Shown here: positions 40,534 to 49,077 of the stretch, one piece after another
How positions within the stretch are numbered: position 1 is the stretch's first letter
Layout of the letters: each line of letters starts with the position of its first letter
NCBI RefSeq assembly: GCF_035958815.1
Contig: NZ_CP108383.1
Span: 5,332,001 to 5,396,000 of the forward strand
DNA length: 64,000 nt
Direction: 5' to 3'
Origin: Nocardia sp. NBC_01327
GTDB lineage: Bacteria > Actinomycetota > Actinomycetes > Mycobacteriales > Mycobacteriaceae
Translations under genes and position numbers: made by a program
The notes under the pieces: generated by a model
Told to the model about the DNA's origin: nothing
Seen by the model: the letters and a program-made list of their open reading frames with translations, nothing else
The model's database searches: none

Positions 40534-40655
40534 CATACTTTGACTCTTACCGAAGAAGGGAGAATGCCGCACACGACGGGTGGCGATGTCGTAAACCATA
40601 ACACCGCTGCACGCGTGCCGCAGCGCCACCCCTCGAACTGCCGTGAACCGGCTCG

Positions 40656-42284
40656 CTACCCGAATACCCGCACGCCGCCGACGAACGTCTGCTCGACACC
40701 GATACCGGCGATCTCGGTGGGATCAATGGCGAATGGATCATGCTCCAGCACAACGAGATCCGCGAGTGTGCCGACCCGCAGACTGCCGGTATCGTCGCGC
40801 CGGTTCACATACGCCGAGCCGGCCGTGTACGCCGCGAGCGTCGTCATGAGATCCAGACGCTGATCCGGCAGCAGTGGCGGCAGGCCGGAGCCGGGGATGA
40901 CGCGATTGACCGCAGTGTGGATTCCGGCCAGCGGATTGGGTTCGCTGACTGGCCAGTCGCTGCCGCAGGCCAATGTGGCTCCGGCGCGCGCCAAATCGCC
41001 GAAGAGGTACTGGCGCTCGGGCAGATCTCCGCCCAGGAAAGGCAGGGTGAGGTCGTCCAATTGCGGTTCGTGCCCGGCCCACAGCGGCTGCAGGTTCGCG
41101 ACCGCGCCGAGGCGGTGGAATCGGGGGATGTCGTCGGGATGCACCACCTGCAGGTGCGCGAGGTGATGCCGGTTTCCGCGCGGGCCGTTGGCGTGCAGCG
41201 CGGCTTCGATCGCGTCCAGGGATTCCCGGACCGCGCGATCGCCGAGAGCGTGGAAGTGCACCTGGAAGTCGTGGGCGTCCAGCTCGGTCACATACCCGCG
41301 CAGTGCCTGCGGGTCCACGAAGCTGAGCCCGGAATTGGCGGTGCAGCAGCCGCGGTGATCCTTGTAGGGCTCGGTCATGGCGGCGGTGAAATTCTCCGCG
41401 ATACCGTCCTGCATGATCTTGACCGTATCCAGCCGGAAACGGTCGGAGCTGAACTGCTTGCGGCGCAAGAGCATTCCGGCGATCTGCTCGGCGCCCTCAT
41501 CGCGCTCCCACCACTGCGCGCCGGTGACGCGAGCGGTGAGCAAGCCGCGTTCGACGGCCGCGAAATAGGTGGCCGTGGAGTCGAAGGTGCCGTTGTCGGC
41601 GCTGACGATGGCCTCCTGCCAGCCGGTGATACCCAGCGAATGCAGGAGCGATTGCGCGCGGAGCAGTCCGGTCATCCGGTCCTGGGGTGTGATGGGCGGC
41701 AGTATCCGCTCGACCAGGTCCATCGCTCCCTCCTGCAGCATTCCGGAAGGGGCGCCGGTGTTTTCGCGTTCGATGCGGCCGTCGACCGGATCGGGTGTCT
41801 CGGCGGTGAGACCTGCCGCTTCCAGCGCCCGGGTGTTGGCCCAGGCGCCGTGATAGTCCCGGTTGGTGAGGTACACGGGCCGGTCGGCCACGACGGCATC
41901 GAGTTGCGCGCGGGTCGGCAGGCCGCCGGGGAAGCTTTCCATCGACCAGCCGGTGCCGGTGATCCACGTCCGCTCCGGATGTGCGGCGGCGTAGGCGGCG
42001 ATCCGGCGCAGGTACTCACCCAGATCGGTGGTTCCGCTCAGATCGCAGGCCGCCAATTCCATACCGGCGGCGGCCGCGTGCACGTGGGCGTCCTGGAATC
42101 CGGGCAGCAATGCGCGGCCGTCCAGATCCACGACTTCGGTACGGGCGCAGATGAATTCGCGCACCTCGGTGTGGCCGACGGCCGAGATGCGGTCGCCGGT
42201 GACCGCCAGCGCTGTCGCGCGGCTGCGGGCGGAGTCCATGGTGAGGACACTGCCGCCGAGGAACACGAGGTCGGCGTAGGTCAT
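40656..42284 (-). CDS. amidohydrolase (YtcJ-like, Amidohydro_3)
   Basis: A 542-residue metal-dependent amidohydrolase of the YtcJ/PF07969 type. The metal-binding HxH is FQDAHVHAAAAG; further ligands are likely in VHFHALGDRAVRESLDA and AHLQVVHPDD, and the C-terminal Asp in LACGSDWPVSEPNP. ATG 42284 has AGGAG 8 nt upstream. It is encoded 33 bp downstream of a PucR regulator in the same direction, so expression is probably controlled by it. Substrate is not predictable (amide, cyclic amide or formamide). Confidence 0.87.
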   Translation of the reverse strand: MTYADLVFLGGSVLTMDSARSRATALAVTGDRISAVGHTEVREFICARTEVVDLDGRALLPGFQDAHVHAAAAGMELAACDLSGTTDLGEYLRRIAAYAAAHPERTWITGTGWSMESFPGGLPTRAQLDAVVADRPVYLTNRDYHGAWANTRALEAAGLTAETPDPVDGRIERENTGAPSGMLQEGAMDLVERILPPITPQDRMTGLLRAQSLLHSLGITGWQEAIVSADNGTFDSTATYFAAVERGLLTARVTGAQWWERDEGAEQIAGMLLRRKQFSSDRFRLDTVKIMQDGIAENFTAAMTEPYKDHRGCCTANSGLSFVDPQALRGYVTELDAHDFQVHFHALGDRAVRESLDAIEAALHANGPRGNRHHLAHLQVVHPDDIPRFHRLGAVANLQPLWAGHEPQLDDLTLPFLGGDLPERQYLFGDLARAGATLACGSDWPVSEPNPLAGIHTAVNRVIPGSGLPPLLPDQRLDLMTTLAAYTAGSAYVNRRDDTGSLRVGTLADLVVLEHDPFAIDPTEIAGIGVEQTFVGGVRVFG

Positions 42285-42317
42285 GCGCTTACTCCTGACA
42301 ACGGTGGTCGGTCGGAA

Positions 42318-43844
42318 TCAATTGCCGCGGGCCAGGATTGCCAGCAGCAGTTCGGCGCGCACCCGGGCACTGTCGAGGTCGCACCCGAGCAGGCCCTGCG
42401 CGATGGTGATGCGTTTGCGCAGGGTGTGGCGGTGCACACCGGTCGCCGCTGCGGCCGCCTCCCATTGACCATTGGCCTCCAGGTAGGCGCGCAGCGAGAT
42501 CAGCAGGTCGGTGCCGTGCGCGCTGTCGTGTTCGGTCAGCGGGGTGAGAACGGTGTGCGCGAGGGTGTCGAGCACGCGGCGGGTGGTGTCGAAGGACAGC
42601 AGTGAACTCCCGGTCAGGGTGCCGAATTCCGAAGGGGCGCTGCCACGTTCGGCGGCGGAGGCGGCAAGTCCGGCGGCGTCGGCGGCGGTGACCAGTTCCC
42701 GCAGCGAGTGTTCGCCGCTCAGTCCGAAGCGCACCGATCGGCGCACGCCGGGGGCGAGATCGGCGGCCAGCTGACCCGCGAACGCCACGGGCGCGACACC
42801 GGGCAGCACGACCAGGATTCGGCGGTCGACGATATGCAGGAACAGGGGATGGCCGGAGCGCACCGCCATGCTCTCAGCAATCGAGCGCACGCCGTCGGCG
42901 GCCTCCGCTGTATCGCAATCGGCGGCGAGCACCCGAATTCGGCCGGCGGCGTCGGCGGCCTGCGCCAGATGTGTCCAGGCCGGGTTGAGGTCGGCATCGG
43001 TGTTCAGCAGCAGGCCCAGCACCGTGCTGTTGAGCCGGTGCTGGGCCTCCCATAGTCGTGCGGGCTTCTCGAAATCGAGGGTCAGCAGCGAATTGGCGTG
43101 TCCCAGCAGGATCTGGTCGACCGCGCTCAGCGGTGCGGTGCTCACGACCACCAGATCGCCGTGTACACGGCCGCCGACGCCGATGCGCTGATGGGTGATC
43201 GTATGGCCGGACGAGTCGGTGGTCACGCCGCTCGCGCCCGCCGAGCGGTCGGCAGCCAGGGCGGTGCGCACCGTATGCAGCAGTTCTTCGTTCGGGGCTA
43301 CGGGGTGCACGTCGGTGACCCGGGCATTCGTGTCCAGCACCAGAACGGCCGCGCGCAGGGAGGTGGCGAGCTCGCGGACGATGGCGCGTGCGCCGGACCG
43401 CACCAGAGCGCGCGTCATGCGCGGCTGGGCGCGGGAGGCGCGCAGCAGATCGTCGTGCTGGAGTTGGGCGGCCCGCTCGGTAGTGCGTTTGACGATCGCC
43501 GCGAACGGGGTGGGAAGTGGGACTTCCAGGAGTGGAATGCCGATCTCGTCGGCGGCCGCGATCAGATCGGCGGGCACTGCCGGATGCGTGAGCCCGATGC
43601 CGAATCCGACTGCGGCAACACCACGTTGGTTCAGGCGGCGCAGGTAGGTGGAGCGGCCCGCCGCCGATGTGGGCAGGTGCATACCCGTGGTGAGAACGAG
43701 TTCGCCGCCCGACAACCAGCGAAACGGATTCTCCAATTCGCTCGTCACCACAAGTGAGATGGTCCGCCCGATTCCGGCCGCGCCGCCGCACAGCGCGATC
43801 GATAGATCGGGCTGCGACAGAATCCAGCTGACGGGAACGGCCAC
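42318..43844 (-). CDS. PucR-family transcriptional regulator
   Basis: A 508-residue PucR-type regulator: an N-terminal PucR domain (VVTSELENPFRWLSGGELVLTTGMHL, residues about 30-130), a central GGDEF-like region, and a C-terminal HTH_30 (LRAYLEANGQWEAAAAATGVHRHTLRKRI). Family members control purine, GABA or ring-cleavage catabolism. The adjacent amidohydrolase is the probable target. Start is the ATG at 43844. Confidence 0.85.
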   Translation of the reverse strand: MAVPVSWILSQPDLSIALCGGAAGIGRTISLVVTSELENPFRWLSGGELVLTTGMHLPTSAAGRSTYLRRLNQRGVAAVGFGIGLTHPAVPADLIAAADEIGIPLLEVPLPTPFAAIVKRTTERAAQLQHDDLLRASRAQPRMTRALVRSGARAIVRELATSLRAAVLVLDTNARVTDVHPVAPNEELLHTVRTALAADRSAGASGVTTDSSGHTITHQRIGVGGRVHGDLVVVSTAPLSAVDQILLGHANSLLTLDFEKPARLWEAQHRLNSTVLGLLLNTDADLNPAWTHLAQAADAAGRIRVLAADCDTAEAADGVRSIAESMAVRSGHPLFLHIVDRRILVVLPGVAPVAFAGQLAADLAPGVRRSVRFGLSGEHSLRELVTAADAAGLAASAAERGSAPSEFGTLTGSSLLSFDTTRRVLDTLAHTVLTPLTEHDSAHGTDLLISLRAYLEANGQWEAAAAATGVHRHTLRKRITIAQGLLGCDLDSARVRAELLLAILARGN

Positions 43845-44111
43845 GGGGTGAGTCTACGGGCGGTCCCGGTGGACACAGTGTCGAAGACACGCTAGGCAGA
43901 TCGCCATTTCGGCACACGCGTACCGGCGAGTCCTCGGGGGATCGATGGAGCAGGCGAACACTGTGAGGTTCGGTCACTCTTTCTCGACCCTGTCCGGTTC
44001 TGACCATGACGGGTCCAGTTTCGACCTCGCCGAACGACCGCCGGGCGAAGAGCATGAATGGGCGGCGGAGCGAGCCCGCGAGCCACCCGATCACCACGGA
44101 AGGACCCTCTC

Positions 44112-44492
44112 ATGGACACCCGAATCACCGACCCCGCCCAGCTCCCGGCCCTATTCGAAGAGCGCCTCAACGCGGGCGACGTCGATGGCGTCCTGGCCCT
44201 CTTCACTCCCGATGCCGCCATGCGAACCACCACCGGCACAGTCATCACCGGCGAGGAAGCCCTCCACCAGGAAATCACCGGCACAGTCGCCGCAGGCGCA
44301 CACCTCTCCAACACCCCACGCCACACCCTCATCACCGCAGACACCGCCCTCCTGATAACCGACTGGACCATGCAGATCAACACCCCGGCCGGCACCCGAA
44401 TCTCCCCCACAGGCACCACCGCAAACATCGCCCGCCAACAAGCCAACGGCCACTGGCGCTTCGCCCTACTAAACCCCCTCGGCACAGCCTGA
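44112..44492 (+). CDS. NTF2-like protein (SgcJ/YybH type)
   Basis: A 126-residue NTF2-fold protein (LPALFEERLNAGDVDGVLALFTPDAAMRTTTGTVITGEEAL), of the small SnoaL-like group annotated SgcJ/EcaC or DUF4440. The catalytic role is unknown. GGAAGGA precedes ATG 44112. The coding region is unusually rich in C-ending codons, and the 3' end abuts the 570-bp repeat region next to the 13E12 gene. Confidence 0.78.
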   Translation: MDTRITDPAQLPALFEERLNAGDVDGVLALFTPDAAMRTTTGTVITGEEALHQEITGTVAAGAHLSNTPRHTLITADTALLITDWTMQINTPAGTRISPTGTTANIARQQANGHWRFALLNPLGTA

Positions 44493-44562
44493 CCATTCCC
44501 AAGAACAACGAACCTTCTTCTTGTTCTTCGTCTTCCGTCTTCCGTCTTTCGTCTCGAGAACG

Positions 44563-44908
44563 GGACCACAGCCGGTCGACCGAGCTGGTACCGCAGGTAT
44601 ATCTCCCAGCTGCGGAAGGTAAATCGGGTACCTCTCCCGACGTGCCCAGCACGGCCATCTCGGGCTTTGCCCGCACCCCCTGCTGACCAACCCTGCCCGG
44701 GACGCAACAAACCCAGGTGCACCGACCGATTCGGCATAGAAACCGTCGGTGCACCTGGGTTGCGTGCGCCGAGAGGCAGTGGTGGGGTTTCTGGGTGCGG
44801 GCAGGGCCCGAGATGGCCGTGCTGGTGACGTCGGGTGGGGTACCCGATTTACCTCCCGGGCCACGGGGAGATACCTGCGGTACTGGCGGGGTCGACCGGC
44901 TGTGGTCC
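44563..44908. repeat. large imperfect inverted repeat, 164-nt arms
   Basis: Left arm 44563-44726 and right arm 44745-44908 are complementary with mostly scattered mismatches around an 18-nt centre. Exact blocks include GGACCACAGCCGGTCGACC at the outer ends, AGGTAAATCGGGTACC, CCAGCACGGCCATCTCGGGC, and ACCCAGGTGCACCGAC at the tip. Similarity continues outward into the flanking pyrimidine and purine tracts. It lies between the converging NTF2-like and 13E12 genes. Transcribed, it would fold into one very long hairpin. Confidence 0.8.
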
Positions 44909-45019
44909 GGTTTCACAGACACAAGACGAAAAGACCAAAGATTCAAAGACGAAAGACGCCCGGAAACAAGGGATCGAAAACCAAAACCCCGAAAAACCTT
45001 GTCCGGCAACGACCTCTAG

Positions 45020-45044
45020 CACCGACAGGATCAACCTGTCGGTG
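45020..45044 (-). terminator. hairpin downstream of the 13E12 gene
   Basis: CACCGACAGG (45020-45029) and CCTGTCGGTG (45035-45044) pair perfectly around a 5-nt loop, 18 bp after the stop of the minus-strand 13E12 gene. Confidence 0.6.
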
Positions 45045-45062
45045 ACACGAGGGGCGGGAAAC

Positions 45063-46571
45063 CTATTGTCGCGGTGGCGGTGTGGCAGCCCGGCGCAGCA
45101 CCCGGTACCGCACCGGGGGCAACCCCCAGGCGCGACACACCCGGCGAGGGCGCAGCGACGGCGGAGCCTCGGCCATCAACTCACCGGGATGGTGCAGATG
45201 ATTGACCTGCGGAGTACCGGACGGGTCCACATGCGCAGGCGCGATCCACGCGGTACGCCCGGGGAAGTCCGAATCCGCACCGAGTTTGATGGTTTTCCAG
45301 CCACGCGGGCCGCCCTTGACCAAGGCGTGGCAGTGATCGCAGGCGAGAGTGAGGTTCTCGATGTCGGTGCGCCCGCCCTTGCAGAACTCGGTCACATGGT
45401 GCACCGCCGCCATACTCGCCGGAGCCGAGCACCCCGGACGCGTGCAGCCGCGCTCGGTGGCGATCAACGCCAACCGCTGCGCCGGGTTCGCCAACCGGGC
45501 TTCGCCCAGGTGCAGAGGCATGCCGTCCTTGTTCTTCACCAACACGAACGTCTTCGAGCGGCGGGCCACCAACTTCAACGCCTCAGGAACAGGCACCGTG
45601 CCACCGGTCGCAGTGGTCGCCACTCCGGCCACGCGTTCCACATCTTCGATGCTCATGGTGAGGATCGTCGAGACGGGCAGCCCGCGGTGCGAGCCGAGCT
45701 TGGCGGGGTTGAAATCCGGGTGCAACACCGCCAGCAACGCATCGTGCTGGCGTTGCACCTTCGAGCGCTCGTCGCGGGCGGCACAGGCTTCGAGCACGTC
45801 CCGGGGGATCGGGTTGTCCTCGTCCTCGGCCCACGGGCTTTCCTTGTCCGCGGGGTTGCACATCCCTGGACGCGCCAGCTTCGCCATGACCGCATCGAAC
45901 GCCCCGCGCGCATCAGGGGTGAGTTCGACGGTGAGGGTGGACATCAGGTCATACCGTTGCGGACTCGCACTCGCCGACCGCAACCGTTGCCGGTCGTCCT
46001 CATCGGTGAGTTTGCCGTCCGGGTCGAGGTAACCCAGGATCCGCTCCCCGATCCGAGGCAGATGCGTCGGATCCAACGCACGCGCCTGCCGGGCCAGTTC
46101 TTCTTCGGCATAGGCGCGGGCCTCGGCGGGGACTTTGCTGGGCAACCGGTTCATGACCTGCCGGATCACCCGCACGTGGTCGAGGGAGATCGCCCCGTCA
46201 TCGAGGGCTTGTGCCGAGCAGGGCAGGACGGGGGCCGGGTCGGGTTCGTCACCGACCCGATGCCAGACGGCGAGGTCTTCGGCGGTGCGCCACCGGTTGA
46301 TCGCGTCCCCGTGCGAGATATGCAGCACCGCTTGCAAATACAACGCCGGGCTGCCGGACCCGTTCCGGGTGGGCAGGGACCGGGCGCAGGCTTGCACGAT
46401 CAGGTCCCGTTGCACCGACGCCAACCGGCGGGTGCTGGTTTCGATCTGCTGCATCAACGCGACGATGTCGGTGTCGGGCAACGGAATCAACGACAGGGTG
46501 GTGAGGGAATCGACCGCCGCGACCAGTGCGGCTGCACCGGTCGTGATTGCGGTTTCTTCCCTTGATTCCAT
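45063..46571 (-). CDS. REP13E12-type HNH endonuclease (DUF222)
   Basis: A 502-residue DUF222/HNH protein of the 13E12 repeat family, multi-copy in mycobacterial and nocardial genomes. The DUF222 region covers about residues 20-330 (LDDGAISLDHVRVIRQVMNRL, LTVELTPDARGAFDAVMAKL). The HNH nuclease is near the C-terminus: CTRPGCSAPASMAAVHHVTEFCKGGRTDIENLTLACDHCHALV, with zinc-binding Cys pairs and the catalytic HH. Biological role is unsettled; copies serve as phage integration targets in M. tuberculosis. Here it is flanked by pyrimidine-rich tracts and by the giant inverted repeat. Confidence 0.88.
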   Translation of the reverse strand: MESREETAITTGAAALVAAVDSLTTLSLIPLPDTDIVALMQQIETSTRRLASVQRDLIVQACARSLPTRNGSGSPALYLQAVLHISHGDAINRWRTAEDLAVWHRVGDEPDPAPVLPCSAQALDDGAISLDHVRVIRQVMNRLPSKVPAEARAYAEEELARQARALDPTHLPRIGERILGYLDPDGKLTDEDDRQRLRSASASPQRYDLMSTLTVELTPDARGAFDAVMAKLARPGMCNPADKESPWAEDEDNPIPRDVLEACAARDERSKVQRQHDALLAVLHPDFNPAKLGSHRGLPVSTILTMSIEDVERVAGVATTATGGTVPVPEALKLVARRSKTFVLVKNKDGMPLHLGEARLANPAQRLALIATERGCTRPGCSAPASMAAVHHVTEFCKGGRTDIENLTLACDHCHALVKGGPRGWKTIKLGADSDFPGRTAWIAPAHVDPSGTPQVNHLHHPGELMAEAPPSLRPRRVCRAWGLPPVRYRVLRRAATPPPRQ

Positions 46572-46715
46572 GCCTTTATTCTACTCCGGGGAAGCGGACC
46601 CGGAAAGGCGAATTGTGTTGTGATATAAGGGTATTCAGAATATTCGGGTTTTATCTTTCGTTCTTGTTCTTATGTCTTGCTCTTCTTGTCCAGGCGTCTT
46701 TTTCTTTGGCTCTTG

Positions 46716-47681
46716 TCAGTGGGGAATCGGGGCGGAGGGACGGGGTTTGGGGCGGGATGTCAGGTGGGCCTCGATTAGTTGGGCCACCTGGTAGGGGTGC
46801 TCGGTGGGGTCGAGGAGGGGGAGGTATTCGACTGTGCGGGCTAGGGCGGGGAGATCTACGGTCAGATACATTGCCATGAAGGGGTTTACGAATAGGTCTG
46901 TGCCTGTGGTGCGGGTGGTGGCGTGGATGTTTCCGAATTCGCCGCGTAGGGCGTCGGCGATCTGGGAGTGGACAATGGTTGGGCGTAAAGGGGTTTCGGT
47001 CAGGGCGTGGGTGACGGCGGCTGTGTAGGCTGCGGCTTCGGGGCCGGACGGGGGTATGGACAGGGCGCCGAGGAAGGCGTTCTCGCGTTGTAGGGCGGCG
47101 AGGTTTTCGAGGACGTGAGCGTGGCAGACGCCGTGGTAGGCGTCGATACCGAATCCGACCGACACCACCAGGCGGTTCAGGCCGTGCAGTCCTGCTACGG
47201 CGGCGAGGCTGGTCATGTCCTCCTGCGGGGTGCCCAGGCCGGACTCGTCACCGCGCAGCAGGATGTCGGTGCCACCGTCCACCAATACGAGGGCGTCAAC
47301 ACCGAGGTGCTCCACCAGGGCGGAATACGCCGAACGCAGTGGCCGGACACCGGATTTGGAGAACGCGTAGACGACCGCCTCGCGGCCGGTGCTCGCCAGC
47401 CACCGCGCCAGGCTGCGTTCGGGGAAGTAGTCGTCGTTGCCTGCGGTCTCCGGATTGACGGCGGCGACCCCGGGCAGCAGCCAGTCTTCGAGCGGAGTCC
47501 GGCGCAGATCGCTGAACGACAGGTTCGCCAAATGCACCTTCTTGCCGAGCCCCTCCAGTGCCACGGCGAGCGGGATGCCTCCGTACACGTCGAATCCGCC
47601 ACCCGCCCCGGCGATCAGCACACTGGTGGCATCACGCAGTCGGGTGAACAGCGGCGGCTCGGCCAAACGATACGAAGTCAC
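46716..47681 (-). CDS. DUF1152 protein
   Basis: A 321-residue DUF1152 protein of unknown function. The N-terminal VLIAGAGGGFDVYGGIPLAVAL is the family hallmark and resembles a nucleotide-binding glycine loop; VDALVLVDGGTDILLRGDE follows in the middle, and FVNPFMAMYLTVDLPALA lies near the C-terminus. Start is at 47681. It lies downstream of the sulfur operon in the same direction, but a 160-bp gap separates them, so co-transcription is uncertain. Confidence 0.83.
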   Translation of the reverse strand: MTSYRLAEPPLFTRLRDATSVLIAGAGGGFDVYGGIPLAVALEGLGKKVHLANLSFSDLRRTPLEDWLLPGVAAVNPETAGNDDYFPERSLARWLASTGREAVVYAFSKSGVRPLRSAYSALVEHLGVDALVLVDGGTDILLRGDESGLGTPQEDMTSLAAVAGLHGLNRLVVSVGFGIDAYHGVCHAHVLENLAALQRENAFLGALSIPPSGPEAAAYTAAVTHALTETPLRPTIVHSQIADALRGEFGNIHATTRTTGTDLFVNPFMAMYLTVDLPALARTVEYLPLLDPTEHPYQVAQLIEAHLTSRPKPRPSAPIPH

Positions 47682-47725
47682 CTCGCCATCATGGCCACCA
47701 CGACAGCACCGCGCCAGAAAGCTCC

Positions 47726-47755
47726 TCGCCCCACGCCCGTTCGCCCCACGCCCGT
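47726..47755. repeat. two exact tandem 15-bp repeats
   Basis: TCGCCCCACGCCCGT is repeated head-to-tail twice (47726-47740, 47741-47755) with a decayed third copy after it. It lies in the gap between the sulfur operon and the DUF1152 gene. Confidence 0.6.
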
Positions 47756-47841
47756 TCGATCCACGAGTGCACGGGAATCGACTCTCCAGATCCCACGAGT
47801 GGGAGGTGCCGCCGACACCGGATCCGCCGAGGTTGTTCCGG

Positions 47842-49077
47842 TCAGATCACGCCGTGCAGTGGTGGTGCGGTGTCGTGCAGGAGCGATCTGCCTATGTGCT
47901 GGTACTTCCAGCGGATGGGGTCGTGCAAGGTGTGGGTTCGGGCGTTGCGCCAGAAGTGGTGGAGGTTGAGATCTGCGGCGGCGCTGCGGGTTCCGCCTAC
48001 TTCGAAGAGAGCAGCGGAGACCTCGTTGGCCGCACGATCGGCGAGGATCTTCGCTGATGCGACGGTCAGGGAGGCGTGAGCCGCCAGGGCGGCATCGCGG
48101 TTCGGGGAACCGTCCGGCCCCACCACCACGGCGGCGTCGACGGCGAGTCCTGCCGCAGTCAGCGTTGCCTCGGCTGCCGTCACTGTGACAGCGAGTTCGC
48201 CGAACCGCTGGATCAGCAGTGGATCGTCGATGGCACGGGCAACACCGGACTCGAACCACGCGCGGCTCGAGGTGCGCACGAATTCGGTTGCCGCCGTGAG
48301 TGCTCCACGCGCGATCCCCGCATCGATGGCCGCGTGCAGCAGTTGCGCGTACGCCCCGTAACCGGTGGGCGCGCGCACCGCCGCCGAGCGCTCGATCAAT
48401 TGATCCGCACCGACAATGACATTGTCGAACGTGACGGTCCCGCTGCCCGTGGTGCGCTGTCCGAGACCGTTCCAGTCGTCGACGACTCGCACACCGGGCG
48501 TACTCACCGGCAGGTACGCGATGTACTCGCCGGCGGGCAGCCCGCTTTTCCCCTCGGGATCATCCAGACGCGTCAGCACGGCGAGCAGATCGGCGAAAAG
48601 TGAACCCGTGCAGTAGAACTTGGCACCATCGATACGGAATTGCCCGGCGACCGGACGCAGGGTGGTCGCGATCTCCGCGACCGTCGCACCACCCCGCTCC
48701 GATTGTGCGTTCGCGATCCGGCCACCGTCGAGCACCTGACCGAAATAGCGGGCCTGCTGATCCGGAGAACCCGCCAGCCGCAAGAGATTCAGATACACGA
48801 AGTGGCTGTGCGGGATCTGCGCGATATTCGGATCGGCGGTCGCGAGCAGGCGCACCACCTCGGCCACCGCGCTCGGCGGCGCCTCCGCACCGCCGAAGGC
48901 CGCGGGCACGGTAATGGCCAGCAGACCGCTCGCCGCGAGCCGATCCAGCTCCGCGTAAGGCAGCAGCCGTTCGCGATCCCGCAGGGCAGCCCCCGCCCCG
49001 AACTCGGCGGCCAGTTGCGTCGCAATCGAATACGCCTGGCCGGCCGAATCGATGCGGTCGGCCGCGACGGCGGTCAT
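47842..49077 (-). CDS. sfnB: SfnB-type flavin-dependent oxidoreductase (acyl-CoA dehydrogenase fold)
   Basis: A 411-residue acyl-CoA-dehydrogenase-fold flavoprotein of the SfnB/DszC group used in sulfur acquisition. Visible landmarks are PAAFGGAEAPPSAVAEVVRLLATADPNIAQIPHSHF, the substrate-loop FYCTGSLFADLL, and the C-terminal ALFEVGGTRSAAADLNLHHFWRNARTHTLHDP typical of DszC relatives. It overlaps sfnG by ATGA (49074-49077) and is the last gene of the operon. DszC-type members are FMNH2-dependent monooxygenases rather than dehydrogenases. Confidence 0.85.
   Translation of the reverse strand: MTAVAADRIDSAGQAYSIATQLAAEFGAGAALRDRERLLPYAELDRLAASGLLAITVPAAFGGAEAPPSAVAEVVRLLATADPNIAQIPHSHFVYLNLLRLAGSPDQQARYFGQVLDGGRIANAQSERGGATVAEIATTLRPVAGQFRIDGAKFYCTGSLFADLLAVLTRLDDPEGKSGLPAGEYIAYLPVSTPGVRVVDDWNGLGQRTTGSGTVTFDNVIVGADQLIERSAAVRAPTGYGAYAQLLHAAIDAGIARGALTAATEFVRTSSRAWFESGVARAIDDPLLIQRFGELAVTVTAAEATLTAAGLAVDAAVVVGPDGSPNRDAALAAHASLTVASAKILADRAANEVSAALFEVGGTRSAAADLNLHHFWRNARTHTLHDPIRWKYQHIGRSLLHDTAPPLHGVI

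Larger units (their letters stand above)
44493..45062. other. 570-bp gene-free region dominated by a giant inverted repeat
   Basis: No credible gene. It contains a pyrimidine-rich tract (44513-44555), inverted-repeat arms (44563-44726 and 44745-44908), a complementary purine-rich tract (44910-44998) and a hairpin (45020-45044). Confidence 0.75.

Noticed and set aside
40564..40863. ORF after a good SD at 40550
   Set aside because: Nearly all of it is antisense to the C-terminal part of the amidohydrolase; treated as an orphan promoter, not as a gene.
43892..45045. Several Arg/Gly-rich frames in the inverted-repeat region that resemble each other
   Set aside because: Their mutual similarity comes from the inverted repeat; they lack ribosome sites and any recognisable domain.
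44835..46565. A 576-codon plus-strand frame across the 13E12 gene
   Set aside because: Antisense shadow of the HNH gene; the minus-strand protein has a full DUF222-HNH architecture.
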